A stretch of 64,000 nucleotides of DNA from Chamaecrista fasciculata (taxonomy: Eukaryota > Streptophyta > Magnoliopsida > Fabales > Fabaceae), in NCBI GenBank assembly GCA_003254925.1, contig QANZ01000136.1, positions 129,246 through 193,245 of the forward strand. Direction: 5' to 3'. The first letter of the stretch is position 1. Each line of letters opens with the position of its first letter. Under the pieces are notes generated by a model. It worked only from the letters and a program-made list of their open reading frames with translations. It was not told the origin of the DNA and did not search any database. Shown piece after piece: positions 46,033 to 56,634 of this stretch. The position numbers were made by a program, and so were the translations under genes.

Positions 46033-46971
46033 TTATTCAGAACCCATTGGATTGACCTTGAACCCATAGAGAGGCGGGTTGGACTAAAAAATCTTGGGCT
46101 ATTTTAAAAATGAATTAACCTAATCCGACCATTAAAATAACATACCAAAACAGGTTTGGACCGAGCCAGCTAATCTGTTTTGACACCTTCCATCATGCAT
46201 GAACTCCAATCACTATAGAAAAAAGATTGGTCTCTTCATTGAAAAATGATTTAAACTTTTTTTTTAATGGAAAAGAGCTCTTCATTAACTAAAAAGCTGC
46301 TAAAGCAGCAAAAACAACACCAGTCGTGTTCTCAAACCAAATTTGGACATCAACACTAGATAATAAGCTCTAGATAATAAGGGATTAACTTTTAATCTCC
46401 ATCTTCCTCTGCTTTCATAAATTCATGTATATGGTCATAATACTTTTCTCTGCTCATCCTTTGAAATTTGTGAAACAGAAAGAAGATAATAGGTACTAAA
46501 AGTTAATACCTCATTACTTTTCCCTCTAATTTACAATTTCTCAAAAATGGGAGAATATCACAGAATCCTCTCCACCTTTCCTCTTCCCCTCCTTAATTCA
46601 AAATTTAAACATAACCCAAGCTTCTATTGATTTTGCAAAAATTTCCCTCTAGACCAAATAACGTTCACCAATGAATTCTGTATGACTTTAAATTTATAAA
46701 TATTAGAAGATATTAATTTGAGTCAAAAAGGTAAGAGTTAAAAATCAAACAATGTTGGCCAAAAAAATAAACAATGTGAAGTCCTTCTTCCTGTAGACCC
46801 GGATTTTAGTTTACTAATAAAATTAGTTTCTATCACAAGTAGTCACGTGCACATCAAAACTAGAAATGAAATTATGCTTAATTAAGATGCCAATGGACAA
46901 CATAATATATATATATATATATATATATAGGCTCACAATAACAATTAATTGATGTTCTTAATCCCACACAG
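46033..46971. other. DNA upstream of the broken CNL exon, part of a segmental duplication
   Basis: From about 46478 to 46971 it matches 51425-51857, including the acceptor region 'gttcttaatcccacacag'. An AT microsatellite (46901-46929) interrupts the match. No coiled-coil exon is seen, although one is expected upstream of the CNL exon at 46972. Confidence 0.7.
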
Positions 46972-48328
46972 GAAGTAGATGATACTATAAAACAAGGAGC
47001 TGAAGAGATTCAGAACAAATGCATATTTGACTGCTCTCCAACAAATTGTGTGTCAAGCTACAAGTTAGGAAAGAATGTTTCTAAGTTGATCAATGAAGTC
47101 AATAAAGTATTAGCTGAGGGAGAACGTTACTGTAAAAATGATAAGATCACTAGCAAGCTTCCAATCATGTCAGTGGAGATGCTTGTTGATGAGACAGTGG
47201 GGATGGATTTGATGGTTGAGAAAGTATGGAAGAGTATTGAAGCGGAGAATGTTAGTATCATTGGTTTATATGGGATGGGTGGGGCATGGGTGGGGCGGGA
47301 AAGACCACGCTTTTAAAGAGAATTAACAATGCACTAATTGGGAGTAGAAAGCCAAAGTTTGATCCAGTGATGTGGTTTGTTATATCCAAAGAGCCCATTG
47401 ATAAGATTATAGACAACATCAGAACTTGGCTAGGGATTGAAGATGAAGTTTGGGGTCAATATAAGGACGACCAAGATAGAAAAGCTGCAAAGATTTCTAA
47501 TGTCTTGAAACGAAAGAATTTTGTTCTTTTATTGGACGACATTTGGGATAAAGTGGACTTGGTAAAGGTGGGAATTCCAACACAAAAGGTTACTGGTTTT
47601 CAATCTAAAGTGATATTCACGACACGGTCACAAAATATATGAGAATATGAATCCTCAACGAATATTCAAAGTTGAATGCTTAACAGAAAATGAAGCATTT
47701 GAGTTACTTTGCAAGAAAGTAGGTGAAGAAACTCTAAACTCACATCCTGAAATCCCAAATCTAGCAAGAGATATTGCAGCTAAATGTCAAGGGCTTCCAC
47801 TTGCCTTTAATCGTAGTGGGAAGCGCCATGGCTGCTGTGAAGGATTTAGAAGTATGGGAGCACTCAAGAAACAACTTACCAAGTTCATCATTGGTAGCTT
47901 CCTATTTGGAGAAATCAGTGTTCGCTATTCTGAAATTTAGCTATGACCAACTACCAAATGAACAACACAAAAGTTGTTTTTTGTATTGTGCTTTATACCA
48001 AGAAGATAATGAGATTCATGTTAATCATCTCATTGATAAATGGATATGTGAGGGTTTTCTTGGTAGTTTCAAATCCAAGACCATAGAAAAAATGCGTTCT
48101 GATGGTAAATGTGTAATTGAGAAGTTAAAACATTTATGTTTGCTAGAGAGTGTTGAAGATGATCTAGTTTTAGGTCATACCATAAAAATGCATGACATGA
48201 TCCGTGACATGGCATTGTGGTTAGCACGTGATCAAGGCAAAAATAAAAATAAGACTTTAGTACTAACAGAGTCACCAAATTTACACTTTGACCTTAAAAA
48301 TAAGATAGGTTTAAATAATGAGAGATGA
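46972..48328 (+). pseudogene. CNL pseudogene: NBS exon with three frameshifts, no LRR
   Basis: The exon starts at the usual acceptor (cccacacag) with EVDDTIKQGAEEIQNKC, as in its paralogues. The frame breaks in the P-loop by an 11-bp tandem duplication (atgggtggggc, 47275-47285 and 47286-47296), again near 47640 after TTRSQNI, and again near 47803 where one base is added inside GLPLA. Kinase 2 (LLLDDIW), RNBS-D (FLYCALY) and MHD (MHDMIRDMALWLARDQ) are recognisable. The last frame stops at 48328, just after MHD, and no LRR follows. A coiled-coil exon upstream is also missing. It cannot make a receptor. Confidence 0.92.
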
Positions 48329-48461
48329 AGCTATATATAATGTAATGGAGGACTGCGATCGATCGTTCGATGTTAGTGTACGTAACTGTGTCTCTTAGCT
48401 TAATTAATCAAACTCGTACTAGTGTTAGTGAATTGAAGGAGTTAAGATCACTTAATTAAGT

Positions 48462-48704
48462 ATGAGTTGCTGTGTGACCCAATTGATGGGAATGATGGGG
48501 AAGGTGACTGAGTATTTGTGCGGTCGCTGCAAAGAAGAAGCTGATTATTTCTTTCATTTGGAAGACAATTTTGAGTCACTCAAACCAAAATGGCAAAAAC
48601 TTCAAGACACGAAAGCAGATGCAGAAGCACAAGTTAAAAAAGCTGAGAATATTGAAGGCAAACGAAGGAGTCAACGAATCGATGGTTGGTTTTATATGAT
48701 TTAA
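48462..48704 (+). pseudogene. Orphan CNL coiled-coil exon
   Basis: From ATG 48462 the frame reads MSCCVTQLMGMMGKVTEYLC, then EADYFFHLEDNFESLKPKWQ and a heptad-like stretch, as in exon one of the CNL genes here. It carries a Cys-Cys near the start. It stops at TGA after GWFYMI instead of reaching the IQK-GT splice donor that ends the paralogous exons. It may once have served the NBS exon at 51858, 3.2 kb downstream. Confidence 0.75.
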
Positions 48705-48967
48705 TGATTTATTATTATAATGAACATGAGATTTTGAAAAAATAAGTTTTGTTTTTCTGATATGATTGATATTACATTTTTCGTTGATCCAAAATTAAAA
48801 ATAATTATTATTGTAATTAATAGTCACAAAAATACTAAAAAATTCATTGATTTCTTCAATGAAAAGTTTAAAAAAAAATTACACAAAATCAAAGTTTAGA
48901 GTGTCTTTTTCACTTTTCAAATTTCATAAGAGTTTTTTTTTTTTTTAATTCTGGTTTTAATATATTC

Positions 48968-49833
48968 TAGGGGTGACAATCTCAACTCATTACCTACCAA
49001 CTCAACCACAAAATTAACTAATCCAACCCAACCCATTTAGATAATGGGTCAAGATGGGTTGCGTTAAAAAATGACCCATTAAAATTTGGGTTGGGTTGGG
49101 TAAAACCCATGGGTTACCCAATATAACTCAAATTTATATCAAAACTACGTAGTTCATGAAAGGGGATGAATAGGAATTTCATAAATTTTTGCAAAAATTA
49201 CAAAATGCCCCCCAAATAATTTCAAAATTTACAAAAAGTCCCTGAACCATAATATTATGGGGCTAAAAGGAAAATTATAAAAAAAAATTGGACCAAATTA
49301 TAATTTTGAAAAATATTAGAAAAATGATAAAATTACAAAGTCCTAAATTTGGAAAATGAATGCATTTTAATCCCAAAAAATTGTAAGTTCAGTGAAGGAA
49401 GATGAATTTTGCAAATTTTTGCAAAAATTACATAATGCCCCTAAATATTTTCAAAATTTACAAAAAAGTCCCTAGATCATGATATTTGAGGACTAAAACA
49501 ACAATTTTAAAAAATAATTGGGGTCAAAATGTAATTTTTAAACATATGAAAAAGGTAGAAATTGCAAATCAGTCCAAAATTTAAAAAAAGAATACAATGT
49601 AATCCTAAATTTGAATAATTTAAAAATTATTCTCATTAATTAATTTATAAATTAAATCATATAAATATTTTAAGATGAGTTTATGGGTTAGGTTGAGTTG
49701 ACCCTTGATTTTATGGGTTATGACCCACCCACGACCCATTTAACAAATATAAATGGGTCAATGACTCATTTATGACCCACCTACTTGTGACTCAACCCAA
49801 AACCAGTCCAACCTACCCATTTTGCTACCCCTA
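48968..49833. mobile_element. Non-autonomous hAT element, 866 bp, perfect 8-bp target duplication
   Basis: It starts taggggtgacaatc and ends ttttgctaccccta; atatattc flanks both sides (48960-48967 and 49834-49841). The interior has 'gacccattt/aaatgggtc' subterminal repeats at both ends and an AT-rich core in which a 'gaatttgcaaatttttgcaaaaatta' type phrase recurs. No transposase frame. It separates the orphan coiled-coil exon from the NBS exon at 51858. Confidence 0.92.
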
Positions 49834-49841
49834 ATATATTC

Positions 49842-51857
49842 CCTTTTTTACGGAAAAAAAAGGTCATAAGAGGTTTTTGCACATTGATTAAGTTCATGAT
49901 AGTTTTATGAAAGCCAAACACAAAGTTAAACTGTGTTTTGTGCTGACATGCTTAATTGCTTCAAAATTCTTTTGTAAACTTCAATTAGTGGGACCGAGAT
50001 ATGATTCTATGTTTGGAAATTAGGAGGGAGAGGGAGGGAGTGAGAGAGGGGAAAGGAAGGTTAACCTTTCATATATGGGTATTTGTTAGGCGGTTTGATG
50101 GTCTCAAACAAATTTTTTAATCGAACCGCTTATATTGATTTGAAGTAATTTTTAACCAAAAGGTTAAAAATAATTTGCTTAACCAAACCAAACCAAAAAA
50201 AAAAAGTAGGCAGTTTGGGCTAAAAGAATATTTAGGAATGTAAGTCAAATTGATAGAGTAAATAAAAAATAAGAAATAAAATAAGAGATTTGAGAGGATA
50301 AATTTGTAACGACGAGAATAATAATTTTTTTTTTATAAATGATTGAGAATAATAGTTAGTTGTTGATTTAGGTGAGAAATTCTTATGATTCAATAAGATA
50401 TCATAATGAAAAATAAGATAAAATTAAATGTAATCACATATAAATAACAAAATAAAAGTTAAAAAAGAAAAACTATATATTAGAACTAGCAGTTCGGTTA
50501 GCTAGGTTAATGGTATATAAAAACCGTTAATCGAACCAAACCATTTTATTTTGATGTATTTATAACCAAACCAAATTGCTTTTCAATCAATTTAGTTTGA
50601 TTTTTCTTCGGTTCGATATAGTTTGGTTTGATTAGATCAGCTTGATTTGGTTTTGAGCACTCTTACTTTTTACATTCTCCCCTTGTTTGTATATTGGTGA
50701 CTCCTTCAAAATACATCAACTTGGGCTATTTAAGGTTGGATTAGGGATTAAAGAAGAGGATGGAGGGGAAGCGGTTTGGGATCTCTTCTCCTTGTTTGAA
50801 ACGCTAAGGATTAGAGGAGAAGTAAATAAGAGATTAACTTTTAATCTTTATTCTCCTCATCTCTTAACAAATTTCAAATACTCTAAATTGAAATCTAAAC
50901 AAAGAAGAAAATAAAAAGATATTAATCTCCAATTCTGGATCCCAATCCCTTCCCACCCCTCCCCTTAGTATTTGGATGATTGGAGGGGGAGGGATCAAAG
51001 AGAAAGAGATTGGAAGGGAAGGGAAGGAGAAGATTAATTACCCAAATTTCTTTCCCTTGTTTGGGGAGCAACTCCTTAAAAATACTCCAATTTGAGGGAT
51101 GTGGATCCTCTTTCGAACGGCAGGGCGTGCCATTCAGCGAGGTCCAATAATGTGGCGCCATGTGTGCAGTGGCGCACACATGGCACCACATTATTGGTCC
51201 TCGCCAAACAGCACACCCTGCCTGTCGTTCGTCAAAGGACCCTTTGCCCAATTTGAGATATTTGAAATTTACAAAGGAAGAGGAAAACAAAAGATTAAAA
51301 CTTAATTCCTTGTTATCTTTTCTTTCAATTTTCAACTTCACAGGATGAGCCCTCACTCTTCTCCTCCCTGACCTTCTTTTTTGTAATCCTCAAATTCAAA
51401 CATACCATTTAGAATTTGTGAAAGAGAGAGGAAAATAGTTATTCAATGTTAATTCCTCATTACTTTTTCCTCTAATTTACAATTTTCCAAACAAAGAGAA
51501 TATCACAATCCTCTTCCCTTGCTTAATTCTGAATTTAAACATATCCTAAGCTTTTATCGATTTTGCAAAATTTTCTCTCTAGACCAAATAATGTTCACCA
51601 GTGCATTCCGCAAAACTTTATTAGAAGATATTAATTTGAGTCAAACAGGTAAGATTAATTTGAAAATCAAACAATGTGAAGGGCGTCTTCCTGTAGACGT
51701 AGCTTTTAGTTTAACAAAAAAATTAGTTTCTATCTCAAGTCACGTGCGCATCAAAACTAGAAATAAAATTATGCTTAATTAAGATGCCAATGACCAACAT
51801 ACAAACAGAAAAATAGGCTTAGAATAACAATTAATTGATGTTCTTAATCCCACACAG
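49842..51857. other. Repeat-rich DNA between hAT element and CNL exon
   Basis: It holds a stretch of 'aaccaaacca' and 'ggtttggtt' phrases (50090-50650), a PIF-like repeat (50680-51060), a strong hairpin (51102-51242), and from 51425 a copy of the upstream region of the CNL at 46972. No gene seen; small frames at 50687-50914, 50922-51356 and 51519-51782 lie in repeats. Confidence 0.6.
51102..51242. repeat. Strong hairpin MITE, GC-rich
   Basis: ggatcctctttcgaacggca...ggtccaataatgtggc is mirrored by a right arm ending in gttcgtcaaaggacc. The arms are about 65 bp with few mismatches, and the loop at the tip (gtgc-agtg-gcgc) is tiny. GC content is far above the flanks. If transcribed it would give a long, near-perfect hairpin. 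Confidence 0.8.
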
Positions 51858-53210
51858 GAAGTAGATGATACTATAAATCAAGGAGCTATAGAGATTCAGA
51901 ACAAATGCATATCTGACTGTTGTCCAAAGAATTGTGTGTCAAGCTACAAGTTAGGAAAGAATGTTGTTAAGTTGCTCAAGAATGTAGATGAACTCTTGGC
52001 TGATTTCAATACAATACATGAGATAGCTACCAAGCAATCAACCAGATTAGTGGATAAGGAAGTTGGTGACACAGTGGGGATGGATTTGATGGTTGAGAAA
52101 GTATGGAAGAGTATTGAAGAGGAGAATGTTAGTATCATTGGTTTATATGGGATGGGTGGGGCGGGAAAGACTACACTTCTAAAGAGAATTAACAATGAAT
52201 TTGGGAGTAGAAAGTCAAAGTTTGATCTGGTGATGTGGGTTGAAATATCTCAAGAGTTCGACATTGATAAGATTATGGACGACATCAGAAAACTTATAGG
52301 CATTGAAAATCAACTTTGGAATAAAGGTGGGAAGGAAGTGATTTCAAGAGTTTTGAAACAAGAGAATTTTGTTCTATTGTTGGATAACATTTGGAAGGAA
52401 GTGGACTTGGAAAAGGTGGGAATACCAACTCAAAAGGATACAGGTTTTCAATCTAAAGTAATATTCACGACACGGTCAAAGAAGGTATGTCGCGAGATGA
52501 ATGCTGAACCAAAATTCGAAGTTGAATGCTTAACAGAAGAAAAAGCATTTGAGTTATTCTAAGAATGATTTCTTAGAGCTGGAAGATTATTATTTTTGGT
52601 TAAAACCTCATTTTGGTCCTCAAACTATAGGGTAGGCTTCATTAATATTTTGGTCCTACAACTATTTTTTGTTCTATTTTGGTCCTCAAACTTTCACATT
52701 TATTTTGTTTTGGTCCCCAAAATATGATTTTGATGGATTCTTGCCGTTATTTATAAACTGGATAGTTGAAAGTTGAAACAGACCATTTCTCTCTGATATG
52801 TATTAATAATAAGTGAATTGACAAAAAACAAAATCATTCTTAGTCATGAATTGAAGATAAAAATCAACCTCAAATTTATCTTTAATTTGTGACTAACAAT
52901 GAAAATTTTCCTTTCTCTTTTTGCCAACTCATTTACTATGACACATGAGAGAGAAATGATCTATCTCAACCGTTCAGTCAAGTTAAAAATAATATCAGAA
53001 ACTGTATGAAATCGCATTTGAGGACCAAAACAGAATAAAAAATAATTTTTAAACCAAAATAAAACCTAGCTCATATTTTGAGAACCAAATTGACAATCAG
53101 TTGTAAGTTGCCCGAATCTATTGACTCGAGGCATATTATAAAGGAGACCAAAAGTTGTGGGACAATTTGGATTGGGAAGACCCAACCATGAAGGACACAT
53201 TATATTCCTC
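51858..53210 (+). pseudogene. CNL pseudogene: NBS 5' half plus LRR tail, middle replaced by a transposon
   Basis: The exon opens at the same acceptor as its paralogues (EVDDTINQGAIEIQNKC, CCPKNC) and runs intact through GMGGAGKTT, LLLDNIW (kinase 2 with Asn for the second Asp), FTTRSKK and ECLTEEKAFELF, then stops at 52560-52562. A transposon-like repeat follows (52598 to about 53110). After it, 53131-53210 reads IIKGDQKLWDNLDWEDPTMKD, the conserved end of these CNLs. The region between (GLPL, MHD, most LRRs) is lost. It is a segmental-duplication copy of 46972-48328 that has kept its frame longer. It could still yield a truncated CC-NBS-like product, but that is speculative. Confidence 0.88.
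52598..53110. mobile_element. Degenerate terminal-inverted-repeat element inside the CNL pseudogene
   Basis: The left part (ggttaaaacctcattttggt, ttctattttggtcctcaaac) is inverted in the right part (gaggaccaaaacagaataaa, gagaaccaaattgac). Start phrase and organisation match the foldback family at 22261-23115. The right end is too degraded to place exactly. Its insertion coincides with the loss of the central CNL sequence. Confidence 0.6.
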
Positions 53211-53467
53211 TCCAAGTTGTGGGACAATTAGGGCTTCCGAAGAGAAGAGGGAAAACCTAAATATGAGCGGCAAAGAATGGTATGCGGCAAAAGTTTTGTT
53301 GGAGTTGTTTTTTAAAATAAATAAACAATTATAAATGACCATACTTACCATTTTGACATTCAAAGAGTTTTGAATGGCAAATATAAATTGCCACTGAACC
53401 AATTAAATTTTTTTGTCATCTATACTTTTGGTACCAAAAGAATTTGCTTCTTCGTTAATATATTTTA

Positions 53468-54622
53468 GGCCAAAGTCCTATTTTAGTCCCCCAATTATGC
53501 TCAGTGTTTTAAATTGGTCCCCTAGTTATTTTCGTTCCATATTGGTCCCCCAGTTATACAAAATTTGACAAAGTTGGTCCCTCTAAAAGTTTCAATCCAT
53601 TTTTCCGTTAAAAAAAAAAGGAAAAACAACCTTTCATCCCCAAAAGTTTTATTTTTTTATAGTAAGGTCCTTTTCTTTTTATAATAGGATCAAAATGTAA
53701 GAAAAAAACATAAATTAAAACTTTATTTGAATTTGCCCAAAAATACAAATTTTTGTTTCTCCGCGTCTCCATCTCCATCTCTCTCTTCTTCTTCTTCTTC
53801 ACTGTTCTCCATGTTCTTCCTCATGAAATTTCAACAGCATTACTCTATCATACCCAGTGAGTTCTTTCACATTATCAACTAGAGTGTCATAAAAAAACCC
53901 TAAAATCCCCCCAATTGATGATGATGAAAACGATTGTAAAAATTGCGGGATTTTGAAAACTGAATTAGGATCCTCTGTTGTTATAGGCTCTAAATCAATC
54001 ACGATAACGCCGATATCATGAACCCTATGCAAAATCGCGTAAAAGGGTCTCCCTGAATACCTAGAATGTACTTGTGAGAGTTCTTAGGGTTTAGGGCAAG
54101 ATAACAGAGAAGAAGCTCGTGCAAGATCTCCCAATTCGACCTCACATCCCTCAGCTCAGGACGTGCTTCAACCATTTCCTGCTTCTTCTGCTTCTACTTC
54201 TTGACGGCGGCGGATTCGATGATGGAGTTGGAGCGGCCCGGGAAGAAGAATCGTTGGGAGGCGAAGGCATATGGATGGAATTGCTTGATTGGTCCCAAAG
54301 AGTGAAGAAGAAGAGAGAGATGCGAAGGTTGAAGAAAAATTTATATTTTTGGGTAAATTCAATTAAAGTTTCAATTTATGTTTTTTTCTTATGTTTTGAT
54401 CCTATTATAAAAAGAAAAGGACCTTACTATAAAAAAATAAAACTTTTGGGGATGAAAGGTTATTTTTTTCCTTTTTTTTAACGGAAAAATGGATGGAAAC
54501 TGTTAGAGGGACCAACTTTGTCAAATTTTGCATAACTGGAGGACCAATATGGAACGAAAAATAACTAGGGGACCAATTTGAAACACTGAGCATAATTGGG
54601 GGACTAAAATAGGACTTTGGCC
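53468..54622. mobile_element. Pack-MULE 1: Mutator-like element with phytochrome fragment, 9-bp target duplication
   Basis: Terminal inverted repeats of about 200 bp begin ggccaaagtcctattttagt and end ...aaaataggactttggcc. The 9-bp sequence tatatttta flanks both sides exactly (53459-53467 and 54623-54631). The interior (about 53760-54330) is richer in GC, does not resemble the TIRs, and holds a phytochrome-like fragment. There is no transposase, so it is non-autonomous. The same TIR family is at 55083-56634 and at about 13480-13636. Confidence 0.93.
53802..54059 (-). pseudogene. Phytochrome PAS-GAF junction fragment carried in a MULE
   Basis: On the minus strand the frame reads YSGRPFYAILHRVHDIGVIV followed by IDLEP, TEDPN, then after a shortened stretch DTLV and ELTGYDRVMLLKFHEEEHGE. 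These are the conserved residues at the end of the PAS region and the start of the chromophore-binding GAF domain in plant phytochromes. The chromophore cysteine lies downstream and is not present. The match covers about 85 codons and ends in a stop, so no photoreceptor can be made. Capture by the MULE is the simplest reading. Confidence 0.85.
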
Positions 54623-54639
54623 TATATTTTATATTTCAA

Positions 54640-54973
54640 CAACTACAAAACTAATCAATGAAAAAATCAAAATGATCACCAACAATTTATTTTGGTGGCA
54701 AACATGAATTTTGCCATCAAATAACCCATTTTCAGGGGTTAATTTCAACAATTTGCCATTTAAACAGTTTTCGCAACAACTTGGATTTCGCCACCGATTA
54801 TCTTATAATGCCAATTTGTAGAATTTTGCAACTAAAAGTATGCAAAAATCTTATTATTGATATGTCGAGTGACAAATTGTAAAATTCACCATCGAAAGGG
54901 CTTTTCTGTGACTAATTTCCCTTTTGCCACCGAAAATTCTCAAATGAAACTTCATTTCTTTTTTCTTGTAGTA
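54640..54973. mobile_element. Possible CACTA-type right end
   Basis: The segment ends ttcttttttcttgtagta, one base from the inverse of CACTACAAGAAAAAAGAA, and is full of 'gccacc/ggtggcaaa' subterminal phrases also seen left of Pack-MULE 1 (53260-53400). This suggests Pack-MULE 1 is nested in an older CACTA-like element. The left terminus was not found. Confidence 0.5.
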
Positions 54974-55636
54974 TAAGAATGAAAAAATTATCCCTTATTA
55001 TTTTCTCTTAATTTTCAACTTATCAAAATAAAGGGAAAGATCTCACTTCTCTCCCTTTCTCTTCTCTCTTTTTTTTTCTTATGGCCAAAGTCCTATTTTG
55101 GTCCCTCTGTTATGCTCATTGTTCCAAATAGGTCCCTCAGTTATTTTTCGTTCCATATTGGTCCCTCAGTTATTCAAAACTTGTCAAAGTTGGTCCTTCT
55201 AACGTTTTTCATCCATTTTTCTGTTAAAAAAGAGGAAAAATAAGCTTTCATCCCCCAAAAGTTTTATTTTCTTATATTGAAGTCCTTTCATTTTTATAAT
55301 AGGATCAAAATGTAAAAAAGAAAAATAAATTAAGACTTTAAGTGAATTTGTCCAAAAGTACAAAAGTTTTCTCTCTCTCACTCCCCCTCTCTCTTCACCC
55401 ATGATTTCTTCTCCACCACCATTTGTCCTCCTTCGCCGTCGTTCCCTTCCATCACCACCACCTCCTCCCCTCCGCCGCCATTCCTCGAGCTCGTCGCCGG
55501 CAAGTTGTACCCTCAACAACCCAACGCCCCTCAACAAACCAAATCCAAACCTTCGGTTTACCGGAAACCCGTACTCCCAGTCTCCCTTCGCGCCGAGAAG
55601 CGTCGCCGACGGTTTACCGGAAACCCGTACTCCCAA

Positions 55637-55637
<1 letters not shown>

Positions 55638-55700
<63 letters not shown>
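55638..55700. repeat. CT microsatellite
   Basis: About 63 bases of CT repeats with one break, inside Pack-MULE 2. It mirrors the GA tract at 56241-56355 near the other end of the element. Confidence 0.95.
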
Positions 55701-55702
<2 letters not shown>

Positions 55703-55954
55703 CATCGTTTAAAGCCGCCGTGTTCACTCCGTACCCTTGGCTATACAGATTTCCATAGCCACAAGCTTCACCTACCCAAAAAAAACAAAAAAAAAATTAA
55801 CAAGTAAATGAATGCAGAGTACAAAATTGCTTCAGGAATTTGGGGTTTTGTGATAATTGTATGGGAATTTTGCTATGAAGTGAATTTTGAGTTAAAAAGG
55901 AATTAACCACAGATTAAGAGTGATAGCAATGGGTTTGTGGAAAAGGAAGGGTAC

Positions 55955-56105
55955 CCATTGTTCCAGAGGCGTCACTGCCACCGTAGAAGGTGGCGTTAGC
56001 AGATTGCCAGCCGCCGCCGGTGTAAACGCCGAGGATTTTGGCGGTGGCGGTGACGAAGAGAGAGGCAAAGGAGGCCAGAGAGATGAGGAGAGTGAGGTGC
56101 CGTCG
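55955..56105 (-). pseudogene. Alpha-expansin first-exon fragment carried in a MULE
   Basis: On the minus strand a hydrophobic signal-like stretch (HLTLLISLASFASLFVTA) leads to YTGGGWQSANATFYGGSDAS and GTMG, followed by a GT donor at 55954-55953. This is the start of mature alpha-expansin and the usual position of its first intron, so the captured piece is genomic, not cDNA. The initiating ATG at about 56129 is out of frame, and the rest of the domain is missing. It cannot make a working wall-loosening protein. Confidence 0.85.
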
Positions 56106-56238
56106 GTGACTGTGAGAAAGCCATGTACCTTCCACCACCGCCGCCGGAGCCGGACGATGACATGACTGGTCGACGGTGAGATCCAACGGCAGCCACGGCG
56201 TCGCTGTAGTTCTGGGGGTTTGGGAGTGCATGAATGGT

Positions 56239-56240
<2 letters not shown>

Positions 56241-56291
<51 letters not shown>

Positions 56292-56355
56292 CAGAGAGAG
56301 AGAGAGGGGGAATCAGAGAGAGAGAGAGAGGGGCAATTAGAGAGAGAGAGATTTT
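56241..56355. repeat. GA microsatellite
   Basis: GA repeats with short interruptions inside Pack-MULE 2. The Arg-Glu repeat frames predicted here are artefacts. Confidence 0.95.
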
Positions 56356-56634
56356 GTGTTTTTGGGTAAATTCACTTAAAACCTTAATTTACTTCATTTT
56401 CTTATGTTTTGATCCTATTATAAAAAGAAAAGGACCTTAATATAAGAAAATAAAACTTTTGGGGATGAAAGTTTATTTTTCCTCTTTTTTTAACGGAAAA
56501 ATGGATGGACAACGTTAGAGGGACCAACTTTTTCAAGTTTTGCATAACTGGGGGACCAATATGGAACAAAAAATAACTGGGGGACCTATTTGAAACAAAG
56601 AGCATAACTGGGGGACCAAAATAGGACTTTGGCC

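Larger units (their letters stand above)
55083..56634. mobile_element. Pack-MULE 2: Mutator-like element with expansin fragment
   Basis: Terminal repeats begin ggccaaagtcctattttggt and end ...accaaaataggactttggcc, closely matching Pack-MULE 1 over about 250 bp, including the subterminal 'cccaaaagttttatt' region. The interior (about 55390-56230) is GC-rich and holds an expansin exon fragment plus long CT and GA microsatellites (about 55640-55700 and 56241-56355). No 9-bp duplication is found next to the ends, which may be eroded. No transposase. Confidence 0.85.

Noticed and set aside
55199-55705. 168-residue minus-strand frame with Arg-Glu repeats
   Set aside because: It reads the CT/GA microsatellite and the terminal repeat of Pack-MULE 2; composition shows it is not a protein gene.
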